Shown here: positions 43,140-51,017 of the stretch, one piece after another
Layout: each line of letters opens with the position of its first letter
Numbering within the stretch: position 1 is the first letter of the stretch
DNA from: Calcarisporiella thermophila CBS 279.70
Taxonomy: Eukaryota > Calcarisporiellomycota
Length of the DNA: 51,017 nucleotides
Assembly (NCBI RefSeq): GCF_041956535.1
Contig: NW_027192221.1
Span: forward strand, 150,397 to 201,413
Direction: 5' to 3'
The notes under the pieces: generated by a model
What the model was told of the DNA's origin: nothing
Databases searched by the model: none
What the model saw: only the letters and a program-made list of their open reading frames with translations
Program-made: the position numbers and the translations under genes

Positions 43140-44576
43140 TCACCTACTAAGGGAGGACGCAAGTACCACCTCCGAGCTCATGCCTTCATTTTTCCCTTTT
43201 CTACATAGGTCCGCCTCGTCCATCCCATCAAAAAATACTTCCTCTTCTTCTTCGTCCTCTACCTCGTCCTCCTTGTTTTCAATGGCTTCGCCACTGGTAA
43301 ACTCTGCACCATCTCCAGTGTCCTTGGGAGCATTGTCTATCTGCTCTTCATCCTCCATCTCCTCGGGTAGTGTAGATGGAGGTGAGGGAGGAGCAGCCGA
43401 TGGAACCCTGACCATGGTCGGATACCGAAGGGCAAATATCTCACAATCCTGTTTTTGGAACCCGCGTGTGAAAAATCGATACAGACCTCCACCTCCGGCC
43501 TCCCCCTCAGTCCCATCCAGCATATCAGCCTCATCATCGCCCACTCGTGTGGTTGAGATGCCGAACCATGAAGCAGATGAGGCACGACGCGAATAGGATG
43601 GAGTCGGCTGGTTCACACATGTGTCGCTTGCCACACGTCGCGGTTCCCTATATCGTCGAACGGATCCTTGCCTCTGCTGTTGTGAGGGTTGCTGCAAATT
43701 CAGAGAGGAAACTGGCTGATGCCGCGCTGAAGATGGGGGAGGCGCAGAGAGTGGGAAAGATAAACGCCTTTTCAGATTGCTCACAAACCCTCCTGTACTA
43801 TTATTACGCTTCGCGTTCACTCCAGCGACCTGGGTATAGATCTCATGCTCCTCTCGTGCCCCCATTTTCTCCCTTCCGTTACCGTTTGTGCCCAGAAAGT
43901 AACCCGCCGCCATTCGCAGAAGTCTACTAACACGTCCTCCTTTCCGCTGCGATGGGCTCGCAACGCTATTGAGGGAGGCATTGGGTAGCAGAAGCGATGA
44001 TGAAGAGAACCCCACCCCCATTGCGCTGCCTCCACCAGTATCTCCCCTCGATGCCCCACGTACTCCAGACATGTTGCGTTGCGGTTGTATCAGCGCTGCA
44101 GTGCAAGCACGACCTGAGACATCAAGCGTGCACATCTGCACAACATCGGAATCGACCTCCACCACAGGACGTAGGCGACGCGCCTGAGCTTGAGTTTCGC
44201 GCCGTAGTTGCTCTTCCATTGCGACTAGTTTACGCTGCGATTCAACGTATTGAAGAACGCGTTCTTGCTTGGTCTCACGTGTGGCCGGCATCTAGCCCAG
44301 ACACGAGAATATGTATTAATAACAATCCAACAAAAACCGATCGAGAAACGAAGAGTTAATTACCACACGAAAATAAAGCTGCATATTGTCCTCTGTTGCC
44401 GGCAGATACCCCTCCTCTGCCTGTACTGAAATATGATTCATGGACGATGAAGGTGCTGGAGGATTTTTCTTTGAAGAGCCTAACACTGGCACAGAATAGC
44501 GTCGCAGAGTATGTGTGGCAATAGGGGAGTTTGGCGTGGTGGGAGCAAAAAGGCCACCCGTGTAGATGTCCACCAT
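43140..44576 (-). CDS. Uncharacterised, mostly disordered protein
   Basis: I join two exons, 44576-44364 and 44291-43140 (intron 72 nt, gtaatt...gctag, phase 0), to give 454 aa. The N-terminus (MVDIYTGGLFAPTTPNSPI) is Ser/Pro-rich. Just after the junction comes a charged helix (RVLQYVESQRKLVAMEEQL), possibly a short coiled coil. The middle is Ser/Arg/Gly-rich with basic patches, and the C-terminus is very acidic (DEVEDEEEEEVFFDGMDEAD). Exon 2 opens with its own ATG, so a shorter 383-aa product starting at 44291 cannot be excluded. No domain is recognised. It lies downstream of UreD on the same strand, with no sign of a functional link. Confidence 0.6.
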
Positions 44577-44928
44577 GAGATCGTAAAGATGGACTACCCC
44601 AATAGAATCGGAAGTTGGAATGGGGAATGTACAAGGGAGAACAAATGACGTCCACTAGTTGATTTCCCAAAATCCTTGAAAATTTGGATAATCGTGCTGG
44701 CTTGTACAAGTCCTAGAGAAATCTCCTTCAGGCATGAATGGGATGGACCCTCATCCTCATTTACCCTTAAGGAGAAGATCAGAAGAAAAAAGTCGTTGGA
44801 ACAAAAAATAGAAAGAGACATCGTACTGACTGTAGGTTAAAGCGGAATATAAAAGTGTGAACACTGGCCAGTCACCAGCACCCAGAATATCCCCATATGC
44901 GATATTTATTAAATAAGAAGATATTAAT
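44577..44928. other. Intergenic region between two minus-strand genes
   Basis: 352 bp that should hold the UreD 3' flank and the promoter of the disordered-protein gene. No distinct signals. Confidence 0.4.
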
Positions 44929-45732
44929 TTAAAACACACGTGCAAAAGCATCTTCATTCAAGTACCGAAGCGCACCAGCGTGACGCAAGATCCCCCTTAG
45001 TACATCCCGAACCGCCTCTGTCTGCATGCCACAGATACGCACAACGCAGCCGTGAGCCACTGGACTTGTTGACCACCACACGTCCTCTTTGCTTCCCCCC
45101 TCTCCAATCTCGATACTCCGGCCCCCGCCCACCACGAGAACCGTAGCATAGCAGCTCAAGTTCCCTCCGAACTTCTCGCCAGTCGCTTCATCCAGTACTA
45201 GAGAGTCGCGCACTATCAGCTCGCCCTTGTGATATACCTCATTCTTGCTTGCATATCGCCCGGCCCATTTCTCTCCACGCGACATTCGCCCGCTCGTGAC
45301 CCAGTCAACCATGATTAGCAAGCTCCCGTCGCCCTCCAACCTCACTCGCTGCACTTGCTGATAACTGGACTCGGCAAAGCATGTGACTGGGTCTGGTAAC
45401 AGTAGGAGAATGGCATCCTCTTCCACCCGAGCGTCTAGCTCTTGTTTGCTCTCTCCGCCATTCTTCTTGCGCCTCTTGAACACTTTTGTATTTCCTTGAG
45501 TCAGCATCACGATCCGTGTTCCCGCGCCAACTTCGATATTGAGCCTTATGGAATCTCCCGACACGAGGCCGCCTCCATATCCCAATGCGTAAATAAGGCT
45601 AGTCTTTGGATCGTAGGATTTAGGCGCGATGAGTTTAAGTGGATAGGCAGACGCGCAACGGGTGAGTAGGGCGTGGGTGTGATGTAATGTTGTGGTGATG
45701 TGTCCTTCACCTGGGGAAAGAGAATGTGTCAT
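44929..45732 (-). CDS. ureD: Urease accessory protein UreD
   Basis: A scaffold in the UreD-UreF-UreG complex that inserts nickel into urease. It is 267 aa in one exon from the ATG at 45732 (MTHSLSPGEGHI); an in-frame ATG at 45855 would add a hydrophobic stretch that the family lacks. Family features visible are LIYALGYGGGLVSGDSIRL, ARIVMLTQGNTKVF-type text (GTRIVMLTQGNTKVFKR), LLLLPDPVTCFAESSYQQ, VDWVTSGRMSRGEKWAGRYA and a C-terminal RICGMQTEAV...LRGILRH. It implies the organism has a nickel urease; the urease structural gene, UreF and UreG are not in this window, which is normal for fungi because these genes are not clustered. Confidence 0.93.
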   Translation of the reverse strand: MTHSLSPGEGHITTTLHHTHALLTRCASAYPLKLIAPKSYDPKTSLIYALGYGGGLVSGDSIRLNIEVGAGTRIVMLTQGNTKVFKRRKKNGGESKQELDARVEEDAILLLLPDPVTCFAESSYQQVQRVRLEGDGSLLIMVDWVTSGRMSRGEKWAGRYASKNEVYHKGELIVRDSLVLDEATGEKFGGNLSCYATVLVVGGGRSIEIGEGGSKEDVWWSTSPVAHGCVVRICGMQTEAVRDVLRGILRHAGALRYLNEDAFARVF

Positions 45733-46064
45733 TGAAAGCAGCCTCCTCCCCGATCTTGACGAAAATTGAAAAGAAAGAATGAGTAGAAGAATTTCAGTCG
45801 TCTGAAATGTATTACTGAGAGTGATTAGATTGGAAAAAAGATAAGCAAAAAGCACTGAACATATGTGAAGAGAATCAAAACAGAAGAGGGAGAATACAAG
45901 GCAAATAAAACATAGTAATAATGAAATGGAAACAGGAAGGAATATTAGATACTATTTGTCAGTATTAGTATACGAGTAAAAAAAAAAAGGGGGAAGGAGG
46001 GGGAAATACCGAAAAATAAATAATAAAAAGATACTATCTACATGTTTGTATTGTCATGTCACTC
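45733..46064. other. Intergenic region between two minus-strand genes
   Basis: 332 bp of A-rich plus-strand sequence (T-rich on the coding strand), promoter of UreD and 3' flank of the Abp2-like gene. No specific element recognised. Confidence 0.4.
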
Positions 46065-47464
46065 TCATGGTCCTCCCCCCTTCATTAGGAGTTCTATCAC
46101 GCTTTGTTGTACTTTACGTGCTTTCTCCAGCTGCCGCTCTTTCTCCTCTACCATCCATAATAGTTTTTCTACCATTTGCGTCTTTTCCGACAGCTCATGC
46201 TCCTTTTCCTTCAGCAGGACTTTCAGTTCTTGCAGCTGCTCCTCATCCTGCCGAGCCGATAAAACTCGCCTCCCATCCATAATAGGAGTTGAGATTTTTT
46301 TCACGGCAACAAGATTTTCTTGCTCATTAATATCTAGATGCGTGACAGGGGGCAAGCAGAGGGGGGATGAGGGGGTCTCCTTTATGGAGGGAAGACTCTT
46401 GAATCGTTGTGTTCGAGCCAATTCACCCTCGCCTAATGCGGTCCGTTGACGACCGCCCCCTTGTATATTGCAACGCCAAGGATCGTCCGACCAGCGTCTT
46501 GCAAGATGCCGCGGAGTATTGTCCATGCTGGCAACTGCGGGCTGCTGGCAGAGAGCAGAATAGGTGTAGCGAGAGGGAGAATTCAGGCAGAGATTAGAGG
46601 GCGACCCCAGGGATCTGGGCCCATTCCCGAGCATATCCCCGTCTTCCTCATCCTCCTCGCCCTCCTCTTCTTCGCCGCCCAGATACTCCTCAATTTCAAT
46701 ATCTTCCCCTTCGCCCTCTTCCCTTACACGCTTCAACCGGGAAACACGCTTTTTCTGCCGAGGTGCCAGCAGCTTTAGAACTTGATCCTCGTTAGAAGAA
46801 CCATCCTCCTCAGCGTCGTCGTCGGCAGTACGAGCGGCAGAGGGGAGATAATATCGGTTTGGGACATCCATAAGATAGTCGAAAAATGCATCGACATGCA
46901 TGGACCTCATCCATTTCTAATTAGATGCACAGCAGAGTCTCTTATTAGCACACCATTTCAAACAGCCGCACTGTTATTAAAATTGGGGGGGGATGCATAG
47001 CAGCCCTAGCCAACTTAATATGGCACCCTTACCTTTAATCGTACGGCGTACTGCTGGATCTTTTGTGGACTCTGTTCATCCGTTCTTTCTACCCCCAACT
47101 CTATGGCTAGTCGGACCCAGCTTTTTATCTCGCCCTCGTGCATTCTCTGGCACAATCGGAACAGAGCCCATGGATGAAACTGCTTCCCATCACTCCGCGG
47201 CATGGCCAAGAAGCTCCGTCGTAATGCATCTGTGTTCGTTCCCACAGGGGAGCCCGTCACATGCAGAATAAAGTCGACATAGGCAGAGGTAAACGTTTGC
47301 TCGGTGACAGGCTTTTTGGGGAGGGGAGGTGGTGAAGGAGACGCCGACTTGACGGAGGCGGCTGAGTGGATGAGATTTTTTGAAAAGGAGGGAGACGGAA
47401 AATCAAACGGAAGGCTGTTGATAGAAGGAAGTCGGAAGTCGGACAGAGATTGATTGGTGGCCAT
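46065..47464 (-). CDS. ARS-binding protein 2 (Abp2)-like protein
   Basis: Two exons, 47464-47033 and 46916-46065 (intron 116 nt, phase 0), encode 427 aa. Residues ~55-170 match the fungal Abp2 domain: TSAYVDFILHVTGSPVGTNT, DALRRSFLAMPRSDGKQF, SPQKIQQYAVRLK and, across the junction, KWMRSMHVDAFFDYLMDVPN. Schizosaccharomyces pombe Abp2 binds AT-rich replication-origin DNA, so a nuclear DNA-binding role is expected but not shown. The rest is an acidic low-complexity region (EEEGEEDEEDGDM) and a C-terminal heptad-rich coiled coil (ELKVLLKEKEHELSEKTQMV to about residue 420), which suggests oligomerisation. Splicing is well supported because it regenerates the QYAVRLKKWMRSMHVDAFF motif. Confidence 0.87.
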
Positions 47465-48713
47465 ATTCTGTTCTATGCTATGTTCCTGCGTTAGTTACCG
47501 AGTGAGAATAATCTGCTCTTGATGGGCAAAATATTAATATGTCTGCTAGATTGGTCTCTTCAAATTAATTCATGCTCACCCAGTGGAAGTAGTGATTATG
47601 GTTTACAAGCAATAAGACCTGAAGCGAAGTGGCTAGAAAGCCCATAATATTGCAGTGCGGATCGTCAGAAGGATTATGTTTGATTTTGCTATTTATATAT
47701 TTTTATTTTTTTCAACTGAGAGAAAAGAAGACGGGCCATCTTTTTTTTGGATTGAGCTTTACTTCGACTGATATTAACTGGCCAAGGCTGAGCCACGGAT
47801 GCTTCAATCAAAAATGTTTTTAAAGTTCCACCAATTAGCCCACACAGATGAATATTAGGCCTATTGTTATATACTTTCAAAATGGAGGATTTTCCTTAAC
47901 AATGTGTTAGGATAAGGCTAAGCAACAGCGTCCCAATGTTAATTTGTTAGGCGTTTCTTATCGAAAACAAGCGCAAACAGGAGCCAAGTCGAGAATGACC
48001 AAAGATGAAACTTGCTTCTACCATGGATAAACGTTTATATTCTGAGACAGGTTATGCAAGGTCAGTGCCAGCATTAATACTCAGATTTTCCTTAAGGCCC
48101 CCCATCTCTTGCTTAATTCTTACGTGTCCTGTTCATTGCACTGCCACCCGTCGTCTGCCTTATCATATCTGCAGCTGTGCGTTCAAACTTCTCTTTCGTG
48201 GAATTGTTCAGCGCCAACCGCGCGGACCAGAGTGCTTGGCCCCGTATTCATCTACTTTAATTGAGATAGCCCAGGCCCCCCCTTTCTGAATAGAACAAGA
48301 GATGAAGGAGGAAGGCGTTGCTACACTCTTAAGCATCCCGCTCCCAAGTATATTCACATTCTCACACAAATAAGATGAAAAACTGATCGAGAAGCCTTAG
48401 GTTGCCCCGTGCATGCGCTTATTACCATGGCTTTCCATTTCTTAAGCCCCGTTAGCCTTGAAAGAGAGTATCCGACGATGTGTCGCATTTTGTCATCTGT
48501 CGGAGAAAATTAATTAACGAATGGTAAAGTTTCAGACTTTCATTGTTCTAGTAGATTAGGATTCTCGATCGAGTCACGAGACCGTGTAAAGTGGATTTGG
48601 GCTTTCACCACTTTTACTGGAGTCTCGATATATTTTTTTCCCAGCTACTAATCATTTCTACTCTCTACTTGGATTTTGCTCTTGGCGATCAAATTACATT
48701 TAAATATATTGCA
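47465..48713. other. Intergenic region
   Basis: 1.25 kb between the divergent starts of the Abp2-like gene and the small two-exon gene. It is AT-rich with no recognisable gene; an open frame at 48005-48289 lacks protein-like composition. Confidence 0.45.
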
Positions 48714-49041
48714 ATGCCACTTTTTAGTAATTGGTTCTCTTCCGAAAAGCAGCAATTCACCACTGAGCCTATGCAAATGCCAGATTCCGCTCAAGCGGCG
48801 GCCCCTCAGTCTATAAGGCGTCGAAGCACAGACCCATTCCATCCCAGAGGAACAAGAGGTAAAATTGGACGGGGATCGTCGACCCTTGAGAGCATAGCCC
48901 ACTGATTCATTATGGCTACTCTTAATTCTACGTATAGATTACCAATGGCGTCGCTACATGGGTGCCAGCTTCTCGCAAAACCGGGCAACAGAGGGGGGCG
49001 CTAATCCAGTTAATAGACGTCCTTCTGGCCAAACATCTTAA
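48714..49041 (+). CDS. Small two-exon gene, 82-aa product of unknown function
   Basis: Exons 48714-48858 and 48938-49041 are joined through a 79 nt intron (gtaaaa...gtatag, phase 1). The product begins MPLFSNWFSSEKQQ, is Ser/Arg/Pro-rich in the middle (SIRRRSTDPFHPRGTRD) and, after the splice, has YQWRRYMGASFSQNRA, which looks like a conserved short motif, then a polar end. There is no signal peptide or membrane segment. I do not recognise the family. Support: a clean splice joining two frames of similar hydrophilic, Arg-rich composition, and an aromatic-rich motif right at the junction. Without the splice, frame 1 stops soon after the donor. Confidence 0.5.
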
Positions 49042-49235
49042 AACCTCCAAAACAGCAGATAGTAATTTTTTTTGTTCATTTTTTTTGTAGTTATGTAAGG
49101 TATTTATGACATGCTCTCCCCACTTTTCTTTTTGTTGTTTCTTTGTAATTATATATATATATATACTTTTTATTATTAAAGTAGTATTCAGATATGCAGA
49201 TATATATTTAGGAAATAAAGAAAAATGCGCTTTGA

Positions 49236-50181
49236 CTATGAGTTTGTCAAAGCCATCACAAGCTCTCCTAGCGGTGCAAGCTCCTTTCTATCTATCAATC
49301 GATGTGTCTGCACAAATAATGCAAAATGTTTAAAGCTAGTATTCAGGTGGGCCTCCTCCCCTAGCGCTAGTACAGCATCAAAGTGGTGGTAATATAGGTG
49401 GGCATATACACGAAAGAGTCGCTTGAAGATGGTCTTAACTTGGGTGGTAAAATGACGAGGAAAAGGTTGTCCAACGCGGTGTGGAAAAAGAGAGTCATCG
49501 TCGAGCTGGGATTGCACCCAAGTCATCAGATAATCGACGTATTCGGGAGCAGATACACGCACGGGTTTTTTGAATTCGATGCCGTCACACCAATGGTATT
49601 CATACCTAGTATAAGAGAATATTCAGTAAATGAAGCGGGATGTTTATAAATTTGTCTGCATGAAACAATGTCCACCATCGAGATGCTCGATTTGATATCT
49701 CAGATTATACATGTATAGACAAGTGAGAATGGGCGGGCCATATAATGTTCACTTACTTTGGGCCTGCTGACATGACGGGGCATGCTTTTGGTGTACAAAA
49801 CTCTGTGATGGTCCCATATAACATATTGATCTGATGATAAAAATCCACAGCTAATAAATTGAGGTTCAGCATCCGGATCCCATAGTCGATACCCAAATGA
49901 GAAATCCTTAACTTACCATGGACTGCTAACCACTCGTTAAGATCTTCTCCCTCCGGCAGTTGTACAGCTAACTGAAGATTACCTGCACCAAGGGTCACGT
50001 CAGCATAACGCTGTAATGGGGCGGGACCTAGGCCTGCCCCTAAAGCTGAGCGTCCATAGTCAGATGTGCGCTTCGGTTTGAAAGTACGAGGTTTTGAACT
50101 AAGTAGAAAATAGATTTAATGATTGGGGTACTAAAAAATAAACGCGAGCGAATGGACTAGTTACAAGTTAAAGAAGCTCAT
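49236..50181 (-). CDS. MOB1: MOB1 kinase activator
   Basis: It is the coactivator of NDR/LATS (Dbf2-type) kinases in mitotic exit and cytokinesis. Four exons, 50181-50165, 50098-49917, 49850-49757 and 49605-49236, encode 220 aa, the normal length. Exon 1 is only 17 nt (MSFFN plus two bases), joined to FSKPRTFKPKR. Family motifs: LPEGEDLNEWLAVH, VDFYHQINMLYGTITEFC, KYEYHWCDG, FPRHFTTQVKTIFKRLFRVYAHLYYHHF and FKHFALFVQTHRLIDRKELAPL. The zinc-site cysteines (EFCTPKACP) and histidines (HLYYHH, HFALF) are present. Introns are 66, 66 and 151 nt. The KEN/D-box protein elsewhere in the window is also suggestive of mitosis, but no linkage is implied. Confidence 0.95.
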
Positions 50182-51017
50182 AGTATACTTGGTATGAAAT
50201 GAAGTGCGTCGCGACGGGAACGGTAAAAAATGATTTGAAGTTAATGGGGACCTTTGGTATCAATCAATTAGTTTTGAATATAAGCTCGTTAATCGAAAAT
50301 TACTACAATAATACGGTTAGATTGGATTGGGAATGCAAAATTCAACCAGAATCGCGCTCTGCTCTGGCTAAAAAATCAGTCCCGTGATATGAAGATTTTA
50401 AACCTATAAAGATAAGGATATGACCGTTAATTAGGAACGAAAAAATAAAAAAAAAATCAGCTATTATACACAGAATTGTCAAACAAAATTAGTAAGAAAG
50501 GTTTGAATGGATCTATTAAGGCTTACAGACGAGAACCCTAAAGTTCTGGGTAATATATAGTAGGAATGATGTTTCAGAAAGGCCAGCCAGAACAGCGACT
50601 TCAAGCTCCCATTCTTTGACGAGCCATTTGGCAACCCTATCTAGAAGACATTTATATCATATAAGGACCAAAATTACCCCCCAATCCCTGAATGAAATGC
50701 TGGTTTATATCTTGATTTTTTATTTTTACGAGTGAGATTGACGCATATGGTGTGAATATACCCTGGGATATATATATTTTATTATTAGGGTACTAGTAAA
50801 AATTTTCTAAACGAATGCGGCTGACTGTCATTGTATTGCACTGCTGGTATCAACTTTCGAATCCTTTTTACTCGAGTATTCATGTTTTAATCACTTTGTT
50901 CTGGCTCAACGAGTAATAGATACCATTCCAAGTATTTTGCCTTTTAGAGACTACTCGAATTTATCAGAGTTCGATCCAGAGAAAATTTAGAACATGGATT
51001 CCAACTTTTTCGCATAT
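50182..51017. other. AT-rich end of window, no gene recognised
   Basis: MOB1 upstream region and beyond. Short open frames only. A stretch near 50758-50800 (ACCCTGGGATATA followed by an AT run and AGGGTACTAG) looks like a small imperfect inverted repeat but is too weak to call an element. Confidence 0.4.

Noticed and set aside
50758-50800. Second copy of the inverted-repeat element end (ACCCTGGGATATA)
   Set aside because: Resemblance to ACCCGGGTATAC is short and imperfect, without the TTAATTAC repeats.

Overview
The window is nuclear DNA of an early-diverging fungus, not Dikarya. The clearest pointers are a truncated elongation factor of the EFL type instead of canonical EF-1alpha, a fungal Met5-type sulfite reductase subunit, an ARS-binding-protein-2-like protein, and many short GT-AG introns (mostly 58-126 nt). 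Within Fungi, EFL is known from chytrids and from Basidiobolus-like zygomycetes; I cannot decide between these from this window alone. I joined exons by hand from splice signals, reading frame and family conservation.

Layout. 1-1367: EFL (+, 5' truncated). 3075-4349: Crz1-like C2H2 factor (-), followed by a 3 kb region with no convincing gene. 7387-8277: a protein ending in a CaaX box (+). 8659-9150: a small protein with KEN-box and D-box motifs (-). 9807-14920: sulfite reductase beta subunit (-), sharing a 367 bp divergent promoter with a mitochondrial-type PPR protein (15288-17219, +). 17316-18143: an AT-rich non-autonomous inverted-repeat element. 18506-19660: NmrA-like protein (+). 19981-21985: folylpolyglutamate synthase (-, ten exons). 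22699-23865: epsilon-COP (+). 24123-26438: peptide:N-glycanase fused to an L-type lectin (+). 26674-27300: small membrane protein (+). 28151-31073: M1 aminopeptidase (+). 32310-32836: four-finger C2H2 protein (+). 33389-35095: proline-rich single-pass membrane protein (-). 36816-38669: three-RRM Nam8/TIA-1-like protein (-), divergent from RAD1/XPF (39167-42679, +). 43140-47464: a minus-strand run of a disordered protein, UreD and an Abp2-like protein. 48714-49041: a small two-exon gene (+). 49236-50181: MOB1 (-).

Most genes are unrelated housekeeping functions, as expected for fungal chromatin: translation, sulfur assimilation, folate, coatomer, DNA repair, mitotic exit and urease maturation. 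PNG1 and the M1 aminopeptidase both belong to cytosolic protein turnover, but no operon-like logic is implied. Base composition is uneven: EFL, the Crz1-like gene, MET5 exon 2 and the aminopeptidase use G/C-ending codons, whereas the 17-28 kb block (NmrA, FPGS, COPE, PNG1) is AT-rich and intron-dense.

The most notable item is the PNGase-lectin fusion. It keeps the full catalytic triad and zinc cysteines, but ends in an L-type lectin domain where animal enzymes carry a PAW domain.
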